This document shows, piece by piece, positions 24,740-36,470 of a stretch of DNA of 64,000 nt. Every line of letters starts with the position of its first letter. Position 1 is the first letter of the stretch. The stretch lies in the NCBI GenBank assembly GCA_007922225.1, contig ML679991.1, positions 1,324,153 to 1,388,152 of the forward strand. Reading direction: 5' to 3'. A program made the position numbers and the translations under genes. The notes beneath the pieces are model-generated. The model searched no databases. It was not told the origin of the DNA and saw nothing but the letters and a program-made list of their open reading frames with translations. The DNA comes from Emydura subglobosa. Lineage: Eukaryota; Chordata; Testudines; Chelidae.

Positions 24740-25461
24740 AGTGTTACCAGCCCCGCCTGCCTGCAATGCCGGGGGCTCCAGACTATTCTGCCTGCCCTGC
24801 CCGTTGGAGGCCCGGGGGCTATTGACTGCCTCATCAGCCCTGCCCAGCTTGTGGGGCTGGGGCGGTAAACTGCTTTGCTTGCCCCGCCTGTGGAAGGCCG
24901 GGGGCTATAGACTACTTTGCGTGCCCCGCCCTCTCTGAGGGCCGGGGCCACCAGACTGCTTCACAGCCCCGCCTGTAGGAAGGCAGGGAATCCATAGCCC
25001 CTGATCAGCCCTGCCCTACGTGAGGGCCAGTGGGCTACAGACTGAGAGGGAAGCCCGCCCCGCTGGGGGCTGAGGCTAAAGACTCATAATCAGCAACGCT
25101 TATTCCGCTACACCAAGGCATTGTGGCCTTCCTTGGAGCCTGGGCCCGAGGAAGGATCGTGTCACCCCAGCTGGACCATGCCACCAGCCTACATACCCCA
25201 TGTGGGAAAATATTTTAATTTCCTTTGAGGAGCCCTGAAGAAGGGGAAAGCAGAGGCTGGGAGCTGCAGAGCAACCTCTGACCATGAGGGGGTGCTTGGG
25301 TGTGACCAATCCCACTACAAATCCCTTTGCCGTTTTCTGTGTTTTATAATTACATTTTCCTATTTATAAAGATGTTTTTCTTGCCTTAGGCAAACAGCAA
25401 ATAAGGTAAACACATACTTGAAGTAAGTATAAGACCTAAGTAATGTAGTCATAAGGCCTGT
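24740..25461 (+). repeat. Long direct repeat, copy 2, with GC-rich minisatellite
   Basis: This is the second copy of the 22012-22642 sequence, with additional GC-rich tandem units at its start (24740-24822). It runs directly into an LTR-like unit at about 25459, whereas copy 1 continues into unrelated DNA, so the break point is at the same base in both. Confidence 0.85.
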
Positions 25462-26058
25462 AAAACAGGCTAAGGCCTAAGTGGAAAAAACCAAGTGAAC
25501 AGGCATATAAGGGGAAAAAAACAAGTTAACTGAAATTGGCACAGGAAAGTGCTGATACTGCAAGCATATATATTGCCAAAATATTACTAAAATGCAAATT
25601 ATGTAGCAGGTGCAGGAGGCACCGAGATACCAAAGAGAACTAACTCCCTAAAATGACACTTTGATGAACAGAAATTACTAAAAGGTGATACATGGAGTTG
25701 TTTTGCCCAAATCAGCCAATTAACGGGAAAAGGTGGTATTAGACTACGTCAAGAGGGTGGCAACTACCTACGTCGAAGGGGTCAGAACAAAATTGTATGT
25801 AACAATGTATAAAAGAGGGTGTCAGAGGGAACAATGTCGTCCGGTCTAGGGGATAACGGAAAGTCCCGCCGTTGAGCTGTGGCCATTGTAACGCCGCCTA
25901 TAGGAAACTGACCCAGAGATACTCTGTAGGTCACTTCTCATTGTGCCGCACGCAATAAACCTGGCCTGGGTGCCTTCGCTGCTCAGCTAATCCGTGGTCG
26001 TGTCGATTCATTTGATCGTGAGAGCCGTCTCGGTTTCCTAATCAGAGCTGGGACAACA
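25459..26058 (+). repeat. LTR-like unit (possibly solo LTR)
   Basis: It begins TGTAAAACAGG and ends GGGACAACA, so it has TG...CA borders. A TATA box (TATAAAAG, 25808-25815) is followed by an AATAAA signal (25954-25959) about 100 bp before the end, as in a retroviral LTR. No primer site follows and no target duplication could be matched, so the exact 5' border is uncertain. Confidence 0.7.
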
Positions 26059-29000
26059 TCTGCACAGGGACACTCGCACGCAGCCTACACTGATAAACAC
26101 CGGTGGCCAAGACACCGTACCACAGTCCTTATGCTAATCATGTGGCTGTTGATCTGCAAAAGTTTTCAGCATCATTTTAAGTGTCCCATTAAACTGCTTA
26201 TGCAGCGCTTTAGTCTGGGGATGGCAGGAGGATGACCAGAAACGTTGAACCCCACATTTTTCTCTCTGACCTTAGCGTGGGCTAACGTAAATATAAAGTA
26301 CTGTGCTGTCTTCTCAGATAATACCCTCCTTGATTAACCACTAAAGGAATGAAGCCACTAGAGCATCATTGTGTTGTCTCAGAGCTTTAGCACCCTGTTG
26401 TGACGGGAAATTTGAGGCATGGCGTGTTGCATAACTGCAAGCTATTTAGAGCACCCATTTATCATTGTGAAATGATACAAAAGAGGAAGACTTTATGGAC
26501 ACTCTTATTCTCTGCTGACAGAGACAGGAGAGGCACATACTCAAAAGGAACCAAAGCAACATCTGCAAGGAAGCCAAGAAATATAAACAATTGTAACCAA
26601 GCCCCAAAGGACAAATTCTGTTCCGTTCCACAGCATCTATTCCAGACGAAGTGATAAAACAGAAAAAGAGCTTGAACCATCCCCTCTGTGTGGTAAGCTC
26701 TTTCTGAGAAATACTTCTGTTCTATTTTATTTGTGTAGCTTGCTTCCAGTAATTCTCCTGCTTTTTATGTCTAAAATGGTCTCTTGTCATTGCAAAGATT
26801 TCATTGGGTTGGAATAAGCAACGTTCACAGTTTCCTATTTAGTGGTTAGGGACTCCATTTGGTGTTTCTAATTGAGGAGCATGCAGGGGATATATAGAAG
26901 TGGGAATAGGAGACAAGTTTCCAGATTACCCGGGAAATGTGGCTGCTAGGAATGGTGAGTGCTGCCATCTTCATGGGGATGGAATGATGCAGACAAAGGC
27001 AGGGGAGTGGCACTTTCTCCAACAGGCTGATTTGTTTTTAATTGTTTTGTTTTTTAAATTAAATATTCCCCATCAGATACCATGTGCTTTTATCTTTCTA
27101 TAGGTGTTGTCTGCTTTTACAAACTGCCCTGGGAGGATTCTCAAGGTAGTACGTACCCCAGATATAATAACTGCTTAGCTGCATTACATGATTAATATGC
27201 AATAACTATCTTATTCAATTTAAAGGGCTGCATTTTAGTTGCCCTATTTATAGCATTGGAATCACACGTTTGTTAATAACCAGTGGCATTTATGTGTAGA
27301 GATTCAGGCACTGTGACTAGATTATCTGTCTTATTATTACCAGTTATTAATATTCGAGTAGACATTTTGGGACAAATTCAGGTCTTGTGCAATTCCAATG
27401 ACGTTCAGTTATGTTACACTATGAGTGAATTTGGCACCTTCTGATTAAATAATTAAATAAATAGAAACTCTGTGTGTGGGGGTGGGTGTACACACCTAAA
27501 TGTCCCCTTTTATTATAACATCTGAGCACCTTCCAAGTATTTAATAACAAGAACAATCTCTCACTCTCTTCCTTCCCAACCTGTGAGAGAAACAGCTTGA
27601 TTAGTTTATTGGGTTTTCTCTGTGTGTGTGAAGAACTTTTTAGAGGAGAATGAAGTTGAAGGAGTTAGTTTTGCATTTAGTTTTGATTGCAGTGAGGCCA
27701 TGGTCATATTTCCCGTGGGAGTGAGTTTCATAGCTCAGGCCCAGCTTTTGTGCAATTCTGTCTCCTGCACCCACAAGCCTCCTCCTACTGATCAACAAAG
27801 TTATTGGAATGTAGCTGGGAAGGGAGGTCATGGTTGTGGAGGGAGATGTGCTCTGGAAGGCTTTTTCCACTCTAGGAATTTCCTTCCTAAAATTTTCTAC
27901 TGTTGCTACCACTGTTTCAGTTCCATCAATGGAGGCAATCAGGAATTTTACTGTAGGCAAGACACTCACAGCTACTGACATTTAAATCACTGTCATCTAG
28001 ACCTGCTGTGAGCAGGTTCAAATGACATGGTGATAAAAGTGTTAGCAAGTCCTGGAGCCCCTGTCTACTCTAGCAGTTCCACAATTGCTGTGACTAGTAG
28101 AACTGAAGCAGTGGTAACACCAGTGGGAAATTTTAGTAAAAAAATCCTAGTATAAGCACAGCCGCATGCAGCTAGGGCTTGTCCCATAGAGGGTTTTGAA
28201 TAAAGGACAGAGTATTGAACTGGATTCTGCAGTTGAAGGGAGCTGGTACAGAGAGCAGAGCACCAGTGTGATGTGTTTATAGCAATCTGTGTTACTAAGC
28301 AGATGAGCATCTGTATTCTGTGGGAGCTGGAGCTTTCTCAGGTGTGCTGCTTTATTTCTCGACATACTGAGTTGCAATCCTAGAAGTTTCAAACATGTAG
28401 ATCACTGTGACGAGGTACATCTGATAAACTGAGATCCAGTCTTTCAGCCAGTTGCAGATCCAAATTAACATTGTTTTGGCACCTTGGCAATTTGCACATC
28501 CAATAGATTTCAGAGTCTGAGTTTGCAGTGCAGTTGTAGCCATGTTGGTCCCAGGATATCAGAGAGACAAGGTGGGTGAGGTAACATCTTTTATTCGACA
28601 AACTTCTGTTGGTGAGAGAGACAAGCTTCTCAGCTACACGCAGCAGATGCTCTCAATAGTGGAGTTATTAATATAGGAAGCAAATTCTTCACTAGAATTC
28701 TCCATTAAAATGTCAACTGATACCATCTGTTAATTCCCCACAGTATCTCAGTTACTGCGTTATTTCCCATTCTAAGTCAACCACTGTTGTTGGTAAGTGT
28801 TGGCTTTATAATGGTGACTGAAATTACTGTAAGAGGTAATAGATTTCATAGAATCTAAATTCACCCATATTGGAGAGACTTAATTTCAGTTGTGATCCAT
28901 CTTATTATTGCATAATACTTCTGCAATGCAACTATACCTGCAGGTACTTCCTACCTAAGAATCAGCTGAAAGCTAGAATCTTCTTTGAGGGGTAGTAGTT

Positions 29001-29257
29001 TGTTAAGTCACACAGCAGCTACACATAGTGTTAGTCTGACTGGAAGAGGGAGTGAAGGGGCTAATCTAAAATAAAACAAACTAGGACTTTACCAGTAAAT
29101 AATGATGAAAGCCATCCTGTTTCATGACAGGCTGCCATAGATCCCTTTGTGCTCAGATATCAGGGAGATGAGTACTGAATAACAACTTACTGCCGATCTC
29201 AGGAGGCCATGGAGAACACCTGCTAGGTGATTAATGGTATCATTTTAAACTTTTCAG
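26059..29257. other. Upstream or intronic region of the lectin cluster
   Basis: No convincing exon was found here. An acidic open stretch ending SDKTEKELEPSPLC before a GTAAGC donor (26650-26694) is a weak candidate for a cytoplasmic-tail exon. It has no in-frame ATG, and its phase does not fit the next candidate exon. An interspersed repeat lies at 28521-28645. Confidence 0.45.
28521..28645 (+). repeat. Interspersed repeat, family A copy 1
   Basis: The phrase TTGTAGCCATGTTGGTCC, then ACATCTTTTATT and TTGGTGAGAGAGACAAGC, recurs in similar form at 43281-43400. It is a dispersed repeat that I associate with reptile genomes. I cannot assign its class with certainty. Confidence 0.7.
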
Positions 29258-29355
29258 GGCTGCACTGCAGAATAACATGAACTGGCAGCTGGTGATTCCT
29301 GGTTTGATCATCTTAGCTATTAAACTGGTAGGAATGTCCCTATTCATGGTACACT
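29258..29355 (+). CDS. Candidate membrane-anchor exon of a C-type lectin gene
   Basis: This 98-bp stretch follows a TTTTCAG acceptor and ends at a strong GTGAGT donor. The frame reads NMNWQLVIPG and then about 20 hydrophobic residues (LIILAIKLVGMSLFMV), which would serve as the transmembrane segment of a type II membrane protein. It ends one base into a codon (phase 1), exactly the phase required by the first lectin-domain exon at 40082 and by the decayed one at about 32270. Its 5' phase (one leftover base, phase 2) differs from the equivalent exon at 53014, so the acceptor could instead be the CACTGCAG 13 bases further on. Whether it belongs to the 40-kb gene, 10.7 kb away, or to the decayed copy is unresolved. 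The hydrophobic run could also be chance. Confidence 0.45.
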
Positions 29356-32029
29356 GTGAGTATCGATCAATATTTGTTATTTCTCCTGTGGAATTTACAT
29401 TCTCTGGGATCTTGTCATTAAATCTCACTACCGCAGGCAAGGCCCACAGAGTGCTGTTGTTCAACAAGATTAGCCATGCCTCCATTACTATTACCTTTGT
29501 CATCTCTAGGCTGGTTAGCTGTGCATTTGACTATGCTTGAAAACAACTCAAATCCTTCAGCTAATGCAGAACTGAATTGCCTGTCTAAATGACAGCCTGA
29601 TGTGAACACGTAATACCTGTGTTCTGTACCTAATACTGGTTTCCCTTTCCCTTCCAGCTGCAATTCAAGGTAGTGATGATTATCTGTAAATCCATAAATG
29701 GTCAGAGATTTAGCTATCTTGAAGATCTCTTCTTCCCATATACCTTTATATGTTTCTCTTGACTATCCCCATGGTTGAACTCTAGGAGGGGAGTGAAATA
29801 GCATTTTAATGGAGGGCTTTGAGGCCTAGTACATTCACTCCAGAATTGCCTACAATTGTTAACACAGTGAAAGACAAATCTGACCAATCTGTCTTTTTAG
29901 CCTGCAAATGGGTTTTGCCAATAGTGTGAAGATGAAAGGGAGTCAGCTGCTATATGGTGCTTGAGACCATATTTTGCAATTGGTAGTGATTATTTACCTA
30001 CCTGGAGAGATTCCCAGACAAAACACTTCAGTAAAATGGAATTAATGCCAAGAAAAACATCCATAACTATCAGTAAAACATATAAGACAATATCATGGTT
30101 TCAAAACCTACATGTTTAAGAGCCAGAAAATTCAAGGTAAGATGAAACTTTAAAAATGGTTAGAGAGTGTGGGAATTGACAGACGAGGTCTCCTGAGCAA
30201 CTTTAACTCTGCCCCTCTTATCCATACCTAGCTCATCCACCATTCGAGGGACGATTACATTCAACAATGGAGAGCAAACGGAAGGTTTTGTTATTGGTAT
30301 CGCATAGGGAATGGCAGCACAATCGCAGCCCATTGTGCTAGATACTGTCAAACACGCAGCAAAAAGATGCTTGCCCCTAAGAGCTTGCAACCTAAGTATA
30401 AGACAAAAGATATCAGGTGGCTACCACAAATAGACTGGGGGGAGCATAAGGCAAGAGTGAGATGTCTCTGAGCATATGAGTTGCACTGAGGTCCATGCAG
30501 TGGCTGGTGTGTAAATTGGCATATAAAGTGAGGTGCAGTGCTGTATGTGTTTTGTATTTCATAGTAACTAAATCCTGTGTTATAGTCAAAGGAAGAGGTT
30601 TGCTGGAAAGCGAAACTTCCTACCTCAGAGAAGAAAGAAATGTCAACTTTTTTGCTTACAGACCTCATACACAAAACACACGCAGACCTTTACAGAGGAG
30701 ATGACAGTTTTCGAATAATATATCCATATACTGGTGGCAGAAGTGTGAGGGCTGCCCTCGGCCGACACACTGGGGACTGAACCAGCGACCTCCATTACTA
30801 AAAGTACAAGCTGCTACAGCCTGAGCTCAAAAGTCAAATTCTTTTAGCTAGTGGCTGTAACACTTGGATCCTCTGTGGATCAGCCCAAAGGGGTACCTGT
30901 AACCCACACTGACACAATAGTGTGTGTGTGTGTGTGTGTGTGATATAATTGAGAGATATTGGGAAAATGGATGAGCCTCTTTGTTGGGGAATGTTCCCTT
31001 CCTTGAGCGGGGAAGATTATGCTGCCCACACACATTGTTCTTAATCTCTGTTGACCCCTTAGGTATCCAGGGAATGATCAGAATATACAAATAGAGCAAT
31101 TGTATGGACTGGCTCTAGATACAGGGGATCTGCTGTCATGTGTATTTCCCCCATTTGTATTTCTTCTACAAAAAAGTATTTCTATGATGCCATTTCCCTG
31201 TAGGCCAAATGGGCAAATCACAGCCCCACCAACTCCACTGAGACACAGCTAATGCATAAATGGAAAGCAAGGGGGTGGCTGGCTCAGAAGTGACTAATCT
31301 GATAGGTACATCTTTACTCTCAGTTGCACAACACTGCCAAAGCCACAGTTTCTATTTTACTATGAATTAACAATTTCCTAAGGGATCTACGGTTATCAAA
31401 GGAAATGGCTTATGTGAGTCTATGGCAAGTGGGAGAAAAAGAAAGGACTGGAGTTTGCAAGCGTCTCCATCTAAACCAGTTGAGATACCCAGCGACTGGC
31501 GGTCATCTGCTGTCTGCTGATGACCAGGTTCGTGCTGCCAAAGGGAATCCAATTGTATGTTGTGTTTAGAGAAGTATAATTGTCCCCAAATCTACATGCA
31601 TCCCCAAGTATGGACTAGAGTTGCCCTTTCCTCAAAGCCATTAACTGCTGCTTCCATGGTCGAGATGTGAAGTTCATGAGTTGTGTGGCTTTGCTCCTGT
31701 CTCACATGCTGTAGTTTCCACATCTTGTAACAGAAGAGCCCACGCTCATAACTCCACCTAAACTTTTTGCCTGAATCTCTGAATCCTTTTCCACTTGATA
31801 CTTTTGTTAGTTAGAATGTCAGGAGCGCATTATTCCCTCCCCTGAACCCTATATTTTCCCACTGTGTTCCTTGCCATCCTAAGGCCAAGGGCATGCTCCA
31901 GTGTCTTGGGAATAGGAGACGATGATGAACTCTTGCTGAGGTTCGTGGGGTTCCCAAATGCAATATTAATAATAATAAAGTAAAGAAAGAAATGCACAGC
32001 CATACAAGAAGTTATCACTACAGGTGCAC
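29356..32029. other. Intronic or intergenic stretch
   Basis: No coding exon recognised. A pure GT microsatellite lies at about 30921-30943. Remaining open frames are short and lack splice support. Confidence 0.5.
30920..30943 (+). repeat. GT microsatellite
   Basis: An uninterrupted run of about eleven GT units. Confidence 0.95.
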
Positions 32030-32390
32030 TTTATATTGAGTATTACAGATCATCTCCCAGAGACCGACCACTGCGCTTGTGTTCAGTTCCACAGATCTTC
32101 CCCATTCCAGCTGCTCAAGGGAGACTCAATTCCACAGCTGAGGGGAACAGAACAGGTAATGTCAGGGCAGTGAAGTTCTGGAATTCACTGTGAAATTCTC
32201 TGGGGTCAAAAGGGGAGTTATCTTGATTTCCATTCCTGATTCCTCATCACTGATGTCCACTTCTTCAAGGTGCTCTATTGGCTGGGATATTCACGAAGAG
32301 GGAGACTAAATTTTTGTCTACCGCCCAGCTGGGGCATGGAGCTGCAGAGAGGGGATTGTCCCTCTCTCATCATGGTGAATGAGAAATGTT
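32030..32390 (+). pseudogene. Decayed C-type lectin exon (duplicate of the 40-kb exon)
   Basis: The stretch 32070-32160 resembles 39875-39965 ('TTGTGTTCAGTTYCACAGATCTTC' with Y=C/T, then GAACAGAACAGGTAA-type sequence). The stretch after 32265 lines up with the first lectin exon at 40082. The acceptor is AAG instead of CAG, and the bases at the conserved CYFF position read ACTAAATTTTTG, so the cysteine is lost. The TGG for the conserved Trp survives, and the last readable codons give SLIMVNEK, matching NLVIINNK of the intact copy. The 3' donor is gone. Frame shifts are needed to follow it. It is therefore a duplicated, inactivated exon 7.8 kb upstream of the intact one. Confidence 0.72.
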
Positions 32391-33492
32391 TAGCAGCACA
32401 CAGCTGGGAAATGAGGTCTCTTCTATCTGCCCCTTGGTCCTGAACCTTGTGTGCTCTAGGTATGCTTGTGCTTCTTATGCCTGAATTTGTGTTTGTGCCT
32501 TTCCTTGCGGCCCTTGCCTGTGTTTCTGGCCTATGATTATGTCATTGGGCCAAAGAAGTGACCGTCTTCTGGCCATCAGCATTTTTTGCAGCTCAGGGTA
32601 CAGTGAGGAGTCCCCTGCTGCCATTCCCAATGATCCTAGTAACCATAACAATGGAATAAAGCCTGTCCTTACCTTGGTTATCTCCAGACCTGCCTAACCT
32701 CTGATTTCTGGCATTTGTGTGTGTTTGGGAACTTGGTGACAACGCTGGGCCCAGCACAGAGGAAAATATCGGCCTTTTCAATTTTGCATTGTAGACCAGG
32801 ATGTTTATCTTTCTCTTTGGCCTGCCTCATTCCCAACACAATCCACCTCCCGTCCATCTAGACCACTGCTGATAAAATATTTTTCCTCACTCACCACGCA
32901 GACTATGTCCCTCCCCTTTCTGAATTCCTCTACCTTGCCTCCTATTCTCTTCCATAGCAAAATTCTTCTTCTTACCCTCCTCTTCTAAGCCCTACACATC
33001 TATGCCCTCATTGTCTACCATTCCGCCCCTTGCTCCCTGGATCCATCACAGAATCCCACCTCACTGCTGACATCATCTTCTCTCAGCCCTCCAGCGGGGG
33101 GATTAGGATGCTGAAAATGTCCTGACCTGTTTGATAAATGGTCTGTGTTTTGGTCTGGCTGGATATAAATTTTAATGTGGTTTTCCTCAGCAATCAAAAA
33201 CTGACCATTTACCAGACAGGTGATGAGATTAGAGGGCGATCTGTATAAGGGAAGAAACAAGTTGGGGATGATCGCCAGGAATGGGGCAGTTTTTTACATG
33301 AAAGAAGGCATAGTATTTTGGCCACCCATGATTGTTGAACCTTTCCTGTCCCAGAATGCCAGCATCTGCAATGCAATCAGAAGTCACTTTCATGGCTGCT
33401 TGCTCCAGGCCGGGACTTAAGATGACCCTGCTCAGCACAGACTGTGTTAGCCTGTCCACCTGGAAGCAAAAAAGCCACAGACTGTATATGTC
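32391..33492. other. Stretch between the decayed lectin exon and CR1
   Basis: No second or third lectin exon for the decayed copy was found. Pyrimidine-rich sequence at 32830-33010 lacks open frames. Nothing else is recognised. Confidence 0.45.
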
Positions 33493-34406
33493 TCATAGAA
33501 TCATAGAAGATTACAGTTGGAAGGGACCTTAAGAGGTCATCTAGTCCAACCCCCTGCTCAAAGCAGGATCAACCCTAACTAAACCATCCCAGCCGGGGCT
33601 TTGTCAAGACGTACCCTAAAAGCCTCTAAGGATGGAGATTCCACCACCTCCCTAGGCAACCCATTCCAGTGCTTCACCACGCTTCTAGTGAAAAACCTTT
33701 TCCTAATAGCCAATTTAGGCCCCCACTCCAATTTGAGACCATTGCTCCTTGTTCTGTCATCTGTCACCACTGAGAACAGCCTAACTCCATCCTCCTTGGA
33801 ACCCCACCTCACGTAATTGAAGGCCGCTATCAAATCCCCCCTCACTCCTCTTCTGCAGATTTAACAAGCACCAGTTCCTTCAATCTCTCCTCATAAGTCA
33901 TGTGCTCCAGTCCCCTAATCATTTTCATTGCCGTCCGCTGGACTCTGTCCCCCACATCCTTCCTGTAGTGGGGGGTACAAAACTGGACACATTACTCCAA
34001 ATGCGGTCTCACCAGTGCCGAATAGAGGGGAATAATCACTTCCCTCGATCTGCTGGCAACGCTTTGACTAGTGCAGCCCATATGTCATTAGCCTTTTTGG
34101 CAACCAGGGCACGCTATTCACGCATATCCAGCTTCTTGTCCACCGTAACCCCCGGGTCCTGGTCTGCAGAACTGCTGCTTAGCCAGTCGGTCCCCAGTCT
34201 GTAGCAGTGCATGGGACTCCTCTGTCCTAAGTGCAGGACTCTGCACTTGTCCTTGTTGAACCTCATCAGATTTATTTTGGCCCAATTCTTCAATTTGCCT
34301 AGGTTACTCTGTATCCTATCCCTACCCTCCAGCATATCTACCACTCCCCCCAGCTTCGTGTCACTTGCAAACTTGCTGAGGGTGCAATCCACCTCATCCT
34401 CCAGAT
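33493..34406 (-). repeat. CR1 LINE (outer element, 3' part), antisense
   Basis: The CR1 3' tail (TCATAGAATCATAGAA) is at the left end. The C-terminal part of ORF2 follows on the minus strand, including [11 protein letters not shown] and further up LSKFASDTKLGG, where FADDTK is expected. It stops at 34406 in the middle of the reverse transcriptase, exactly where a hAT-type element begins. The missing upstream continuation is at 38937-39487, so these are two halves of one CR1 copy. Confidence 0.92.
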
Positions 34407-35267
34407 CACTGTTTCCCAACCAGTGTGCTGCAGCACCCCGCATGTGCCATTCGGACCTATGAGGTGTGTCGCGCTGTCTGAATAACTGGGGTGTCTTGTT
34501 ACCTTATCTGCTGTATGCGTACAGAGGTGTACCCCAGGAATCTAAGGGTTTGCTCCTTTTAAGCTGCTTTATGGGAAGCAGGTCAGGAGACCCCTGGATC
34601 TGATTTGTGATTCCTGGGAGGGTAATGTAGAGGTGACAGAACAACTAGTGGGGGAGCATGTGTCACAGTTCAGAAAAAGCTTGCAAAATCACATAAGGGG
34701 AGCATAGATTATGCACCAAGAATCCACTATTGAGCTAACTGAACCCTTACAACTGTTTGTAAGAAACTGAACAACATTGTTACCTCCATAGTGAACTTCA
34801 CAAGGAAAAAGCCTGTTTTAACTGAACATGATTTTTCTGTTAAGATGTATGTCAATGTTAAATCTTGTAATTTGTAGCTAATGCTAAAAATGGTAAAATG
34901 CACTCTATGCCGGATACTTTGTAAAACACTTGAAACATGTTAAAAACTGAAAAGGGAAAGTTTCTGTGATGCATTCAGCAGTGTCTGGGGACACCCATTT
35001 CTTCATCACTTTTGCGCGGGGAGTGTCACGCTGTCTGAATAAGGGAGGCCTTGAGATGTATTCAGGAGCTCTGATTACTCCTTTCTACACCAGTCTTGTG
35101 TTGGGGGTGTCATGCTGGGTAGATGGGGAGAGGGTATTTGTCATATTGGCTAACATCAGTGTGTCAAAATCATAATAATTCATGTGAAATACGCCATGTC
35201 AGGTACTGTTAGAAAGGTTATAATGTGCTAAGTCAGATAATACTTATGTTCATGTGTTATATGTGAA

Positions 35268-36231
35268 ATGGAAGTTATGGATGTATTTGATATTTCTGAG
35301 AATAGCAGTTTCTCTACTGAGGAAGGGTTTATATCCAATCTTCTGTCTAAAGAACAGACAGGGTGTACCTCTCTTCTTATGCTAATCGAGTGGGTGCCAG
35401 TGATCTCGGATTTGGTCTTGAACTTAACTGAAACCCAGAAAGAGTCTGTGAGGGCTCGGGGAAATGTTTCTCTAAAGTAACCTCTAGCTGAAGAGGGAAG
35501 ACGTTTTTGTGAAGAGTGACTTGTTGCCTAAAACTGCTCCTGAGGGAATAAAACCTCCGGATGGCTTTTGCAAGCAGTTTTCTGAAACTGAAGGGTGTGA
35601 AAGTGAATTGATTAAGTTCGCTCAGGATAAGTCATTGCCTGTAGCAAGCAACAGCTTAGATGTTGGGAAAAATGGTTCAGTTTCTAACTGCCAAAGTTTT
35701 TCAAATGTGGATGGATTCACTGACTTTGTTTTAGAAAGGTCCAGTTTGGATATCTTGAAGAAGGCTCCAGATGGAGTAGAAATCATTAGGGAGCTTAAAC
35801 AGCCCTGTAACCAAATGGCTGTGCTTGATCATTATAGTGGGGAGACCACGATGTTGGAACCTGAATGTCTCCAGGCTATTAGCTCTGTAAATGAACAGAT
35901 ATTGTCTCAGTTTCAAAGGAAGGATTGGGCAGCTATAGTTACACAGCAGGACAGATGTGAAATTGATCTCTTGGAAGAAGGCGGGGGGCAGGCAAACTCT
36001 CACCTCTGAATGCTTCGGGTGTAGTCTCTTAGTGGACCCAGGTACATCTGGTGCTATGTGGAGTCAGAGATTGGCAGTGAAAAAATGCCAGAACCCTGTT
36101 TGTGAAAGGCTAGGGAAAGTGGTTGATGTCTGTTTAAAATCAAGCCCAGACTTGAATCAGATAACAGCTAAGACTTTGGAAACTCGTGAACTAGCTAGTG
36201 TGTATGGGGGTAATAAAGAGCATAGAGTTTA
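35268..36231 (+). pseudogene. Retroelement-like coding remnant
   Basis: Three open pieces in shifting frames (35268-35480, 35509-36009 and about 35957-36232) form an acidic, Ser-rich, low-complexity protein remnant. It includes LVDPGTSGAMWSQ, a Cys-x4-Cys arrangement (KKCQNPVCERLG) and a tail (TAKTLETRELASVYGG). I think this is the non-enzymatic gag/pol linker of an LTR retrotransposon, because it abuts an LTR-like fragment directly at 36212. No protease, RT or integrase motif is present. Frameshifts near 35490 and 35960 make it a pseudogene. A cellular gene fragment cannot be excluded. Confidence 0.45.
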
Positions 36232-36470
36232 AATAACTGGTCTCTTTACTGGATCTAGTGCTGGTTTGGGAGCCAGGAGCTGAAATACAGTAAAGGGGGG
36301 TGTGTGCATTTGTATATTGGCTTCTGTGGGGATTCAGAAGTGCAGTTTGTGGCTGGTTGGGAAGTCTGACTTCAGTGTCAACCACCAGTGTTGGGAGAAT
36401 CTGCTCTGTTTGCAGCCTGCCCTGCCCTTGGCATTTTCAGGTGGCTGCCCTGGGCATGGAACGGGTCACA
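36212..36470 (+). repeat. LTR-like element, copy 2 (fragment)
   Basis: From TAAAGAGCATAGAGTTTAAA onward it matches 46050-46305 and the reverse complement of 11411-11670, down to the shared TTGGCATTTTCAGGTGGCT. Only the distal part of the element is present. The region with the TATA box and AATAAA seen in the other copies is missing, and the sequence is joined directly to a coding remnant. Confidence 0.75.
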
